64,000 nucleotides of DNA from Bacteroidales bacterium (GTDB taxonomy: Bacteria > Bacteroidota > Bacteroidia > Bacteroidales > UBA10428). Positions 46,760 through 56,938 of this stretch are shown here, in pieces. Position 1 is the first letter of the stretch. Each line of letters opens with the position of its first letter. The notes under the pieces are model-generated. The model saw only the letters and a program-made list of their open reading frames with translations. It ran no database searches and had not been told where the DNA came from. A program made the translations under genes and the position numbers. Location of the stretch: contig JAFGTR010000136.1 of the NCBI GenBank assembly GCA_016934055.1, positions 62,001 through 126,000 on the forward strand. The letters are read 5' to 3'.

Positions 46760-48298
46760 TTGCCAATTATGAAAAAAAGATTCCTTATAAACGGTCTGCT
46801 TGCCATCTTTTCTTTCTTCGTTAGTCTGGAAGCACAAATACCAACTGACGGACTGGTTGCCTTTTATTTGTTCAATGGTAATGCCAATGATGAAAGCGGT
46901 AACGAAAACGATGCCAGTTCATACCTGATAACCCAGGCTACCGATAGATGCGGAATTTTAAACAGTGCGTTTTATTTCAATGGGATCGACAACCAAATAT
47001 CCCTTCCTCCTGCAAATTTTATCGGTTTAAATGAATACACATACTCGCTTTGGTTTAAAGTAACTTCACTGCCCTCTTCCTCTGTTGACGGATGGATAAT
47101 CTTTGCCTCAGGGTCTTCAACAGGAAGTCATCAGCAGATACTGGCCATTAACCCTGATGGATCTTTATCCGGAATCAGCAGCAACATCGGTAACAATCCG
47201 GTTACGACACACATCCGGACTGCACCCCTTCAAACCGACCGCTGGGTGCATGCTGTCCTGATAAGAGATAACACAAGGCTCAGAATATTCGTTAATGGCG
47301 AATTAATGACAAATGCCGGAAACGGTGATTCACTGATCAATAACCAACCTGCTAATTATGAAACTGAGCCATACTCAGTTACCATCGGTGGCAGGTCAAA
47401 TTACGGCAGTTATTCTTTTTTCAATGGAATTATTGATGATATTAGTATTTATAATCGCGCCCTGAGCGAACAAGAGATCGTAAGGCTGTTTGATTCAAAA
47501 TGCTCTGTCGGTCAAATAAACGGAGAAACTGAAGTATGCCAGGGTCAGCAACAGGTACCCTACTATATTCAGATTTTTAACGGGGCAAGCAATTATGACT
47601 GGAGTTATAGTGGTTCCGGGGCAGTGATAAACGCCGATGGTGCCAATATAACCATTGATTTTTCAGATACGGCTGCCAGCGGAACCCTGTCGGTAACAAT
47701 AACAGGAGATGGTATGGATGAAAAATCCAAATCGGTTTTCATTACAGTTCATCCCCTGCCATCAAATGCAGGTGAGATCTCAGGAGAACCAGAAATATGT
47801 GCCGGTGAGAACGGCGTATTATACACAACACCCACTATTCCGGAAGCTGAGGTCTATATTTGGCATTATAACGGCAGTGGTGCCACAGTTTCAGGCAATC
47901 TGAACAATATTTCCATCGATTTTGATGAAAATGCAACCGGCGGAATACTAACCGTAACCGGCCGGAACAGTTGCGGAGATGGCCAAAAATCTCCGGATTT
48001 CATTATTGATGTCATAACATGCGGAGAAGAGCTGCCTGATCCGGTTATTCCCAATTCCTTTTCTCCAAACGGCGACGGGATTAATGACCTTTTTGTTATC
48101 CGGGATCTGCCGGGAAACGCTAAACTGATGATTTTTAACAGGGCAGGTAACCTGTTGTATGATACTGAAAATTACAGCAATGATTGGGATGGCAGGGACA
48201 ACAAAGGAAATCCATTAACTTCCGGCACCTATTGGTATGTTCTGTCTGTTCCCGAAATCCCGCAAGCTTACAAAGGATTTGTCTATTTGAAGAATTAA
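46760..48298 (+). CDS. LamG-like and PKD-like domain protein with T9SS type B (CHU_C) sorting domain
   Basis: 512 aa; LVAFYLFNGNANDESGNENDA (LamG/ConA-like), two PKD-like repeats, C-terminal VIPNSFSPNGDGINDLFVIRDLP..LMIFNRAGNLLYDTENYSNDWDGRDNKGNPLTSGTYWYVLSV. Confidence 0.9.
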   Translation: MPIMKKRFLINGLLAIFSFFVSLEAQIPTDGLVAFYLFNGNANDESGNENDASSYLITQATDRCGILNSAFYFNGIDNQISLPPANFIGLNEYTYSLWFKVTSLPSSSVDGWIIFASGSSTGSHQQILAINPDGSLSGISSNIGNNPVTTHIRTAPLQTDRWVHAVLIRDNTRLRIFVNGELMTNAGNGDSLINNQPANYETEPYSVTIGGRSNYGSYSFFNGIIDDISIYNRALSEQEIVRLFDSKCSVGQINGETEVCQGQQQVPYYIQIFNGASNYDWSYSGSGAVINADGANITIDFSDTAASGTLSVTITGDGMDEKSKSVFITVHPLPSNAGEISGEPEICAGENGVLYTTPTIPEAEVYIWHYNGSGATVSGNLNNISIDFDENATGGILTVTGRNSCGDGQKSPDFIIDVITCGEELPDPVIPNSFSPNGDGINDLFVIRDLPGNAKLMIFNRAGNLLYDTENYSNDWDGRDNKGNPLTSGTYWYVLSVPEIPQAYKGFVYLKN

Positions 48299-48503
48299 GT
48301 TGTCATCTCTTTATTCTGGTAGTTATCTCAGGTGATATTTAAACCTGACCTTTATCCGTTTCGAACATGATATTTATAAATTCCAGATTCCGGGAGGCTA
48401 TAAACTATGGTTTATCAAAAAATAATGCATACGGCCTTTTTCAAACGAAAATCTTTTACTTTATTTGCCGTTATGCTCCAATTCCTGTTTTTTTGAAACG
48501 GTT

Positions 48504-49706
48504 ATGAAAATTTTAATGGTGCTTGAATCCGATTTTCCTCCGGACGACCGGGTAGAAAAGGAGGCCGTTTCACTGATTCGGCAAGGTCATACTGTTACAA
48601 TAGCCTGTTATACCTTTAAAATGGAACCTTTCGAATTATGGCACAAAGGTATCAGGATTATCAAAAAGCCTATATCCAAATTCCTTTACAAGTCGAGTGT
48701 CGGAGCGCTTAAATTTCCATTCTATTTTAGTTTCTGGGCATCTTTTCTTGATCTGCTGCTGAAAGAGAATTCTTATGATATCCTGCATGTCCATGATTTA
48801 CCCCTGGCAAAAGTCGGTTCGGGATTGAAAGAAAAGTATGGCCTGATACTGGTACTTGACCTGCATGAGAACTATCCCGCCTCCCTGCGAACCACTACAC
48901 ATACCAAGAAAATTCTTGGCAGAATACTGCACTCTGACCGTCAATGGCGAAGGTACGAACAAAAATATATTAAGAAAGCTGACCTGATAATAGCAGTTGT
49001 GGAAGAAATGAAGGAGCGCATCATTAAGCTAGGTGCCGAAAAAGAAAAGGTCATAGTGGTAGAAAATACGCCGTTGACAGATGAATTTCCGGTGACAGCT
49101 CAGTCTCCTTCTGCTGATTATATCACCTTGTTTTATGCAGGAGGAATCAATATATACAGAGGACTGCAGATTGTTGTCAAAGCTTTATCAATAATGATAA
49201 AAGAAATAAGTAACATCCGCCTGTGGATCATCGGAAAAGGAAGCTATGAATCTAAACTTCGTGCTTTGATCCATCAACTGAATCTGGACAAACATGTGAC
49301 TTTTTTCGGATGGAAAAACCTTGGTGACATTACCAGTCTGCTTTCCCGGTCTGATATAGCGCTTATCCCTCATCTTAAATCAGAACAAACCGACTGTTCT
49401 TCTCCGAACAAGATATTTCAATATGCATATGCCAACAAACCCACTGTCTGTTCCAACTGCAATTCGCTTGAAAGACTGATACGGGAATGGAATAACGGGG
49501 TTATTTACAAGCATGATTCTCCGGAAGACCTGAGTGAAAAATTATTAAATCTTATAAAATCTGGAGACTACAAGCTTCTTGGAAAGAACGGAAAAGAAAA
49601 TATTATTAACCGTTATAATTGGAACATTTCCGTACTTCCTTTGCTTCAGGCCTATAAAAATCTGGCATCAGGCAACGAAAATAATTCTGTAAATAAGAAC
49701 AAATAA
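48504..49706 (+). CDS. Glycosyltransferase (GT4-like)
   Basis: ORF 48465..49706; likely start 48504 (MKILMVLESDFPPDDRVEKEA); ILHVHDLPLA, DLHENYP, IIGKGSYESKLRALI, FFGWKNLGDITSLLSRSDIALIPH. Confidence 0.88.
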   Translation: MKILMVLESDFPPDDRVEKEAVSLIRQGHTVTIACYTFKMEPFELWHKGIRIIKKPISKFLYKSSVGALKFPFYFSFWASFLDLLLKENSYDILHVHDLPLAKVGSGLKEKYGLILVLDLHENYPASLRTTTHTKKILGRILHSDRQWRRYEQKYIKKADLIIAVVEEMKERIIKLGAEKEKVIVVENTPLTDEFPVTAQSPSADYITLFYAGGINIYRGLQIVVKALSIMIKEISNIRLWIIGKGSYESKLRALIHQLNLDKHVTFFGWKNLGDITSLLSRSDIALIPHLKSEQTDCSSPNKIFQYAYANKPTVCSNCNSLERLIREWNNGVIYKHDSPEDLSEKLLNLIKSGDYKLLGKNGKENIINRYNWNISVLPLLQAYKNLASGNENNSVNKNK

Positions 49707-49724
49707 CCATTAAAACCCCTGATC

Positions 49725-50777
49725 ATGAAAATTATCACGGTTGTCGGAGCCAGACCCCAGTTCATTAAAGCCTCTGCCCTTTCAAGGGAAATAAGAAAAC
49801 ATGCCGGAATTGATGAGGTGATTGTGCATACCGGACAACACTATGACATAAATATGTCAGAGGTTTTCTTCAGGGAACTTGATATCCCTGCTCCTCATTA
49901 TAACCTTGAAGTAGGCTCTGAAAGCCACGGAAAGCAGACAGGCCTGATGATGGAACGTATCGAAAAAGTATTGCTGAAAGAAAAGCCCGCCTGGGTGATT
50001 GTGCTGGGAGACACCAATTCCACCATTGCCGGAGCCCTTGCGGCCACAAAGCTAAACATCAAAGTGGCCCATGTGGAAGCAGGATTGCGCAGCTACAACC
50101 GGGCCATGCCGGAAGAAATCAACAGGATTGCCACTGATCATATTGCGGACCTCCTTTTTGTCCCCACCCGGAATGCCATGAATATACTCGCGCAGGAAGG
50201 TCTGAAAAAAAGATCTGTTCTCACCGGTGATATCATGTATGATACCCTTAAATATTATGAAAACCTGCTGAACAAGGACTCCGGCAATGCCTTTTATAAA
50301 GCAGAGAAACCTTATTACCTGGCGACTATACACCGCCAGGAAAACACAGATAATCCCGTACGCCTTAAAAATATTTTTAAAGCTTTTTCCCTGATAACGG
50401 GGAACATCGTTTTACCCCTGCATCCCCGCACGAAAAAATACCTGAAAACATTGCCGGTATCCAATAATGTAAACATCATCGAACCCACCGGATACCTTAA
50501 TTTGCTTCACCTGTTGAAAAATTGCGAAAAAGTGCTTACAGATTCCGGCGGCCTGCAAAAAGAAGCCTTCTTTCTTAAAAAACCCTGCATAACCCTGAGG
50601 GAGGAAACCGAATGGATTGAAACCCTCGAAGACGGATGGAATCACGTGGTCGGTGATAACATCACGTTGATACTGGAAAAAATTCGTTTGAAAGTGCCGG
50701 AAAAGCAAGAGCAGTTTTTTGGTGACGGCCATGCTGCTACCGCCATCGTTGAAGGCCTGCTGAAGTACAGCACCTGA
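49725..50777 (+). CDS. wecB: UDP-N-acetylglucosamine 2-epimerase (non-hydrolysing)
   Basis: 350 aa; MKIITVVGARPQFIKASALSREI, HTGQHYD, VLGDTNSTIAGALAA, HVEAGLRSYNRAMPEEINRI, DSGGLQKEAF. Confidence 0.95.
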   Translation: MKIITVVGARPQFIKASALSREIRKHAGIDEVIVHTGQHYDINMSEVFFRELDIPAPHYNLEVGSESHGKQTGLMMERIEKVLLKEKPAWVIVLGDTNSTIAGALAATKLNIKVAHVEAGLRSYNRAMPEEINRIATDHIADLLFVPTRNAMNILAQEGLKKRSVLTGDIMYDTLKYYENLLNKDSGNAFYKAEKPYYLATIHRQENTDNPVRLKNIFKAFSLITGNIVLPLHPRTKKYLKTLPVSNNVNIIEPTGYLNLLHLLKNCEKVLTDSGGLQKEAFFLKKPCITLREETEWIETLEDGWNHVVGDNITLILEKIRLKVPEKQEQFFGDGHAATAIVEGLLKYST

Positions 50778-50779
50778 TC

Positions 50780-52111
50780 CTAAACCTGTTCTTCCATCAG
50801 GTTGCTGACCTTCTTCCACAAATGTATGGCTTCATAACGCCGGGAAAACTTCAGGTAGTTTTTATTATCATGGGTCAGATCAACGTTCCTGCTGGATTTC
50901 CATTGTACGATTAGACCTGCCAGGTAGTTGTATAAACCATCTTCATCATCGCGCTGAAAATTTTTACCTGCATCACAAAGCCTGAGCAGGGATTCATTTT
51001 CACTATCCTTTCCCGAAATGGAAATAACAGGCTTTCTTACAGCCAGATATTCATATATTTTCCCCGGCACGATCATTTTCTCATCTTTCACATTCGGATT
51101 TATCAACAGCAAAACGCTGGATTCATTCAGATATCCGGGTATTCTGCTATGCACTATGTAACCTGTTTCCTCCCAGTGATTTTCGAGATTATGTTGTTCA
51201 ATCAGCATTTTGATGCGTGGTGAAAAAAGGCCGATAAACCTTATTTTGACGGGCACATCCGGAAAGTCCCGCACCATTTTTCCCAGCACTTTAAAAAAAA
51301 CATCAGGTTCATAATTCTCCGGCATCATACCACTATAGGTAATAATAAAGGCTGACTGCTTCAAAGGTAACTGAACGGGCTGGAACAGTGTTTCATCATA
51401 TCCCATGGCATGGACCAATATTTTTTGCTGATCTTTGCTGTTCAACCGCTCTATATAAAGATTCCGTGCATACTGGCAATGTGCAAGAACCAAATCGGCC
51501 TGTTTCAAAACCTTCTTTTCATAACAGGTGTCGATCCATCTTGCCGGCGGTAAACGATAAAAATCCTTCAGGTAAAAGATGGTTGACCAGTAATCATGAA
51601 AATCGGCAATCCATTTGATGTTCTGTTTTTTTTTGAGTTTTAGCCCGATGAGGTGAGTAGAGTGTGGTGGACCAGCGGTAATGACAGCCTGGATAGCATG
51701 ACGGGAAATAATCTCCACTGCTTTTTTATAGGCGTATTTATTCCATCCCCTGCGCGGATCGGGGATAAAAAAGTTACCCCTGATAAAGCGGGCAATCTTC
51801 TGTTTCAGGGAAGGATGCCGTTCATCCACAAAAGCATTGGCAGGAATACTTCCTACATATTGCTTATACACTGAAAAAATACTCCAGGTATCTGTTCTGA
51901 TGACCCTGATATTTTCCGGAACCTGTTCTTCAAGTGATGTATCGATCACCTGATAGGTGGCTTTGGCTGCATCAACCGTTAATACAAAGCAGGATACACC
52001 GGAAGCAGACCAGTTTTTCAGGATATCCACCCAACGCTGAACGGCAGGTCCGCCAGCCGGTGGCCAATAGTAATTGATTACCAGAACCGATGGTTGTAAC
52101 GAATCATCCAT
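50780..52111 (-). CDS. Glycosyltransferase (GT4-like)
   Basis: 443 aa; LVINYYWPPAGGPAVQRWVDILKNW, IPGYLNESSVLLLINPN, GKIYEYLAVRKPVISI. Confidence 0.85.
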   Translation of the reverse strand: MDDSLQPSVLVINYYWPPAGGPAVQRWVDILKNWSASGVSCFVLTVDAAKATYQVIDTSLEEQVPENIRVIRTDTWSIFSVYKQYVGSIPANAFVDERHPSLKQKIARFIRGNFFIPDPRRGWNKYAYKKAVEIISRHAIQAVITAGPPHSTHLIGLKLKKKQNIKWIADFHDYWSTIFYLKDFYRLPPARWIDTCYEKKVLKQADLVLAHCQYARNLYIERLNSKDQQKILVHAMGYDETLFQPVQLPLKQSAFIITYSGMMPENYEPDVFFKVLGKMVRDFPDVPVKIRFIGLFSPRIKMLIEQHNLENHWEETGYIVHSRIPGYLNESSVLLLINPNVKDEKMIVPGKIYEYLAVRKPVISISGKDSENESLLRLCDAGKNFQRDDEDGLYNYLAGLIVQWKSSRNVDLTHDNKNYLKFSRRYEAIHLWKKVSNLMEEQV

Positions 52112-52347
52112 AGATAGCTTTGTTCACAAAATATGTTCAGATTCAAATATACAGCTAAATTGGCATTTGGTTTCTTAATCAGCGGGAATTATGCATGGAA
52201 ATTATTAATCCCTGAATCCTTCCAAATGCTTAATCATGCATCAAGAATCACAAGGAAAAACAAAGACAGATTTGTCCTTCTTTCATTATTTTTTAATAAT
52301 TTGCTGCCATTTATAATTAACACACAAGCTAACATAATCCAAGCATT

Positions 52348-52995
52348 ATGGACTTCATATACAAGATTGCAAAAGCCATAGTTGGTATGTTACCGGCACC
52401 CTTGCGTAATCCTTTAAGAAGATACAGAAGAAAGGCGATGATCGCTAAATGGGAGAGATCAGGGAAACCCATTCCTCCCCCTCACCAGGTAAAACAATCT
52501 GTTATTGAATATTATAGAAAGCGTTCGGGTTATGATATCCTCATTGAAACCGGAACTTACCGGGGGGATATGGTCTATGCCCAAAGAAACAATTTTAAAA
52601 GGATTTTTTCCATTGAACTGGGTGAAGATCTGTGGAAAAAAGCCGTCAAACGTTTTGCGCGTTACCGGCATATCTGTATCATGCAAGGCGACAGCAGTAA
52701 GGTATTGGATAACATCACAAAAGACCTTCAGGAACCTGCCATCTTCTGGTTAGATGGTCATTATTCTGCGGGCATAACAGCCAGAGGGGATAAAGATTGT
52801 CCGATCTACGGAGAAATAAATGCCATTTTCAGGTATAAAAAGCTTGATCATATATTGCTGGTTGATGATGCATGCTATTTCAACGGTACCGGCGATTACC
52901 CGACCCTTGATGAGCTTACGGCCTATATCAGAAGCAAGGATAAAAGGTATAGAGTCAGTGTGGATGACGATATCATACGCTGCACGGTGGATTGA
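52348..52995 (+). CDS. Methyltransferase-like hypothetical protein
   Basis: 215 aa; ILIETGTYRGDMVYAQRNNFKRIFSIELGEDLWKKAVKRF..QGDSSKVL..FWLDGHYSAG, SAM-MTase-like order. Confidence 0.65.
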   Translation: MDFIYKIAKAIVGMLPAPLRNPLRRYRRKAMIAKWERSGKPIPPPHQVKQSVIEYYRKRSGYDILIETGTYRGDMVYAQRNNFKRIFSIELGEDLWKKAVKRFARYRHICIMQGDSSKVLDNITKDLQEPAIFWLDGHYSAGITARGDKDCPIYGEINAIFRYKKLDHILLVDDACYFNGTGDYPTLDELTAYIRSKDKRYRVSVDDDIIRCTVD

Positions 52996-53003
52996 GCCAT
53001 AGC

Positions 53004-53960
53004 CTATAAATGAATCCATTCAGGCGGTAACAGGTCCCTGGTATTATAGGCTTCATTATTCAACCATTTTTGGGGAACGATCACAATTTTTCCGGGGTGC
53101 TGATTTAGCCATGCTCCCCACCAGCTGAATGAACTGTTAGACAGAATGGCATGCCTGCAATGGCTCATAAGCCTTAAATCCTCCTCCGGGTGGTCGGCAT
53201 TGTTAAGCTCCACGTATATCAGGGGTTCTGATGAGACAAGATGGCGTTTCACCCACCGGACATCATCAGAAAACACAAAAAAAACAGGTTTTTCAGTATT
53301 TTTCCTGATCTGCTGTATGGCATCTGAAAAATATTGCATATCAAATACCTCAAAAAGCTTTCGGTTATCGGGATCGCTGAAATAATCCCCTCTTCTCACA
53401 TGGATCGCAACAGACTCGCTTTCCGTTATCCGTGAGAGCATTCCCCTGATTTGCCCGACAGCCGGCTTCCTCAATTGCAATTCAACAAGAAGCCGGAGTC
53501 TGATATCGCTGAAATATTTCCATGACTGGAAATAACCGATCATATAAAGATTATCACGGGATCTTGCAATTTCCATATCAAAATGATAAAACCGCTGAAC
53601 CAGCAAATTTCCTTTAATCAAAGGCTTTGAGTAAGAAAACGGCTGGTTATAGTTTTTCTGAAGCTTTAAAACATGATGTTCCAGCCACAGCACGATTCTA
53701 CCTGCATTTTTGTAACCGATTAAAGGTCGTAACAATAGCATGATAATACCTTCCAGCGGATAAAGCCTGATCAGGTCAGACAAGGTGGCATATTGAATGT
53801 CGATGTTAAAACAATCAAGTCTGAAATCTCTTTGCCTGTCCGATACAAAGCCAATCCTGTCTATTTTTAAAACGGTTTGATGCTTGTCAGCCAGGCTTCT
53901 GGCCGTTGCATACTGAAAAAGCTGGTTGCCAAGTCCACTGGTAATCCTGACGATGATCAT
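53004..53960 (-). CDS. GT11 family alpha-1,2-fucosyltransferase-like protein
   Basis: 318 aa; MIIVRITSGLGNQLFQYATARSLA, SVAIHVRRGDYFSD, SNSSFSWWGAWLN. Confidence 0.92.
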   Translation of the reverse strand: MIIVRITSGLGNQLFQYATARSLADKHQTVLKIDRIGFVSDRQRDFRLDCFNIDIQYATLSDLIRLYPLEGIIMLLLRPLIGYKNAGRIVLWLEHHVLKLQKNYNQPFSYSKPLIKGNLLVQRFYHFDMEIARSRDNLYMIGYFQSWKYFSDIRLRLLVELQLRKPAVGQIRGMLSRITESESVAIHVRRGDYFSDPDNRKLFEVFDMQYFSDAIQQIRKNTEKPVFFVFSDDVRWVKRHLVSSEPLIYVELNNADHPEEDLRLMSHCRHAILSNSSFSWWGAWLNQHPGKIVIVPQKWLNNEAYNTRDLLPPEWIHL

Positions 53961-54760
53961 AACCAGTTTCTTTTTTTACGCAAAACAAAGATACCGCAAC
54001 CGTAATGACACGAAAAACTGTCTTCAAATCCGGGATCATTTAACATCACGGACGGGAAAAACCTTAACTCATCGTTAACATAGGCAAAGGATTCCAACTT
54101 ATAAAAAGGAGTTAACAGATTGAGGAGATAACGGGTCGAAAAAACCCTGTGGGCATTAAATTCTATCCTCTGTTCACCTATGGGAACCGAGAAATAAAAG
54201 ATACCTTCCGTTTGAAGTGCCTGGGTTATGTTCTTAAGTCCTTTCAGATAGGCTTCAGGATCGAGTTTATCTCCATAACGGCCCAATCCCAGATGCTCGA
54301 CCACATGCAGAGAAGAAATGGAGTCACAATAATCCGTAAAACCGAAATTTTCATCACACAGATCAGCCTGCACAAAATGCACATTGGGAATATCATCCCT
54401 TACCGAACGGATATCATATACTTCTATCCTGCGATAGGTTGCAACATGACCGACAAAACCATCGATCCGTGATCCGACATCCACATGCTTTTGCGGGTTA
54501 TTTTTCAGTATCAGCTGTGCAACCCATAAATCCTGGAAGAAATAATTCCAGGCAATGGTATTGTGTGCGTATTTTTCATCGATTACGGGGTATAATTTAC
54601 AGATGGCAAAATGGCCCTCGTTTTTCCTGCGTAAAAGCTTTTTCATCCTCCTCAAATCCCTTACAAAAGAAGGGAATGCATAGAGCGTCAGAACTGTTTT
54701 CCTGAAGTCAAATCCGAAAAACGCCCACCATCGTAATATTTTGTTTATCATCTTGCTCAT
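53957..54760 (-). CDS. DUF268-like protein (MTase-related) of polysaccharide locus
   Basis: 267 aa; HVDVGSRIDGFVGHVATYRRIEVYDIRSVR..SISSLHVVEHLGLGRYGDKLDPEAYLKGLKNI. Confidence 0.8.
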   Translation of the reverse strand: MSKMINKILRWWAFFGFDFRKTVLTLYAFPSFVRDLRRMKKLLRRKNEGHFAICKLYPVIDEKYAHNTIAWNYFFQDLWVAQLILKNNPQKHVDVGSRIDGFVGHVATYRRIEVYDIRSVRDDIPNVHFVQADLCDENFGFTDYCDSISSLHVVEHLGLGRYGDKLDPEAYLKGLKNITQALQTEGIFYFSVPIGEQRIEFNAHRVFSTRYLLNLLTPFYKLESFAYVNDELRFFPSVMLNDPGFEDSFSCHYGCGIFVLRKKRNWL

Positions 54761-54775
54761 GGTAATGAATGTGAA

Positions 54776-56116
54776 CTAATACAGTATGAAAAACAGCACA
54801 TAAAAAATCGCTGCAACCGCGGATACTATGCTGAAATATCGTGAAAAGGCAAGACCCAGATAATGATTGATAACAACAACCGCCAGGATGGTGGTCAGGT
54901 AGGAACAGGCCGAAAAGATCACAATGGTTGCAAAAATATCCGAATGAAACAGGTAAAAGGGAATAAGGATACTTAGAAATTTTATAATGAAAGTTACCAG
55001 ATTCATCACCAGGGCAATGTTCTGCTTATCGATGATCTTTAAGACATGCGTATAGGGAGATCCGGTTAATGACACATAGACAAAGGGAGCAAAGATGAAA
55101 ATATAGCGGTATATGATCTCCCATTCCCTCCCCAGTATGACGGGAATATACCATTTCGAAGTTACCACCATGATGATAAAAGGTACGGTGATAATCAGGG
55201 CCATCTTATGGATGGCCTGATTGATCAGGTTGTTAAAATTACTTCTGTCGAAATTATAGATATAGGATTGCTTCTGATAAAATGCCTGGGAAAAAGCATT
55301 GGTAAAAAAACTAAAAGGAGTGATCATAATTTTTTCGGTCATGGAGTAAAAACCCACTACAACGTCGCCGAATAATTTGCTCAGCAGTACGATGATTCCC
55401 TTTGTTGAGAAATTAAAAAAGATCGTATTGGGAGTATCATAAAGAGGAAATTTCTTAAATCGTAATCCTGCCTTTTTCATATCGACAGCAGAAGCCATGG
55501 ATAATTCCTTGCGGTTACTGAATATGCTTTTGATGAACAGGATGATTGCTGAAACAAACTGTCCGATGATATTCCCGAAAATCAGTCCTGCCTGTCCGAA
55601 TTTGGCCAGTCCCATCAGGATGTTGGTAAGGGATATGGTGCCACGCTGACTGATAATACTCGCTGTCATCACTTTATATTGCTTTTTGCGATTTAACCAT
55701 ACATTGAAAATCTGGTACATCGAACTCAGAAAGATTGTCAGGGGAATATAAAAAAGCCATTTAACGATATCTTTATTGTGAACATAATGGTTGATGACCG
55801 GCCTGAACAGAAATATTCCGGCGAATGCGACCACACTGATCAGGGTTGCCAAAAAAACAGACAAGGTCAGCAGGTTAACGGCTTCTTTCTCTTCCTTGGG
55901 TAACATAATGGCGAGGTCATAACGCAGGGAAGCCACGGTGCTGATGATGGTCGAAAGACTGAGATAAACGGCAAAAACTCCAAAATCAGCCGGGGTGTAT
56001 AGTCGTGCAAGGATGGGAATAATAGCGATCTGGATGATCTGGGCAATGGTATTCCCCGTCATTAATGTCAGAATGTTCCTGGTAAATTCAGTTTTCGGTA
56101 TCAGGTTACGAAACAT
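54776..56116 (-). CDS. Oligosaccharide flippase/polysaccharide biosynthesis protein (Wzx-like)
   Basis: 446 aa, many TM helices; LTLMTGNTIAQIIQIAIIPILARLYTPADFGVFAVYLSL. Confidence 0.92.
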   Translation of the reverse strand: MFRNLIPKTEFTRNILTLMTGNTIAQIIQIAIIPILARLYTPADFGVFAVYLSLSTIISTVASLRYDLAIMLPKEEKEAVNLLTLSVFLATLISVVAFAGIFLFRPVINHYVHNKDIVKWLFYIPLTIFLSSMYQIFNVWLNRKKQYKVMTASIISQRGTISLTNILMGLAKFGQAGLIFGNIIGQFVSAIILFIKSIFSNRKELSMASAVDMKKAGLRFKKFPLYDTPNTIFFNFSTKGIIVLLSKLFGDVVVGFYSMTEKIMITPFSFFTNAFSQAFYQKQSYIYNFDRSNFNNLINQAIHKMALIITVPFIIMVVTSKWYIPVILGREWEIIYRYIFIFAPFVYVSLTGSPYTHVLKIIDKQNIALVMNLVTFIIKFLSILIPFYLFHSDIFATIVIFSACSYLTTILAVVVINHYLGLAFSRYFSIVSAVAAIFYVLFFILY

Positions 56117-56206
56117 CTGTTAAGCTTGAAAAGATTTCAAAGGTATAAAAAAACTGCCTCTCTCTCCTTCAGGCTGGAAATTAACCCGTGACAGGTGGAT
56201 TTGAAT

Positions 56207-56938
56207 TCACTGCACGGCCTTCTTCCGGCCTGTGATGACAAAATGGTAAGCCAAAGCTGCCTTCATCCTTCCGATGAATTTGATCCTTGAGACCCTGGTC
56301 CTGAAAAGCGGAAATTTTATATTCCAGTGGATTTCAAACCATTTTATTTTTCGCCTGTAATAGGGATACAGGAATAAGCCCAATCGAAAACCGTCGGTAT
56401 GGAGGATTTCAAATTGATGGCCACGCAGGATTTTCAGGTATTGGCAGGTAGAATAAAAAGTTGCCTGCCGAAGGTTTTCGAATGAACCGGTTTTCAACCG
56501 TAAATTCAGCCTTCTCCATAAAGTATGCAGGGAATAGCGGGTATGACCGCTGAAAATCAATATCCCCCCGGGTTTCAATACCCTGCTGAATTCAGCAATC
56601 CCTTCTTCCGGCCTGGGCAAATGGTAGATCACTGAATTGCTGTAAACCACATCAAAGGAATGGTCGTCGAAGGGCAAGGCTTCGATCGATGCTTTCCGGT
56701 AACTTACTTCCTTCCATGGGATAGAATCAAACAGGTCAACGGCTACCAGGTTCCGGTAACCCTTCCCGGCCAGGTAAGCGGCATATTTTCCGTTTCCGCA
56801 CCCGGCATCCAGGATCTGTGCTTTCTTATCGCCCGGTAAAAACGCCTCAAGGAAGGGAATGTTATAATCACATCGCTCGATTTCCCTGTTTTTATCAAAT
56901 AAGGCAGCTTGATAAAAGCTTTCTGAATTTTTCATCAA
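56207..56938 (-). CDS. Class I SAM-dependent methyltransferase
   Basis: 243 aa; ILDAGCGNGKYAAYLAGKG, VVYSNSVIYHLPRPEEGIAEFSRVLKPGGILIFSGH. Confidence 0.9.
   Translation of the reverse strand: MMKNSESFYQAALFDKNREIERCDYNIPFLEAFLPGDKKAQILDAGCGNGKYAAYLAGKGYRNLVAVDLFDSIPWKEVSYRKASIEALPFDDHSFDVVYSNSVIYHLPRPEEGIAEFSRVLKPGGILIFSGHTRYSLHTLWRRLNLRLKTGSFENLRQATFYSTCQYLKILRGHQFEILHTDGFRLGLFLYPYYRRKIKWFEIHWNIKFPLFRTRVSRIKFIGRMKAALAYHFVITGRKKAVQ

Noticed and set aside
50412-50819. 135-aa minus-strand ORF over the wecB 3' end
   Set aside because: Shadow of wecB, low-complexity FFxF-rich translation
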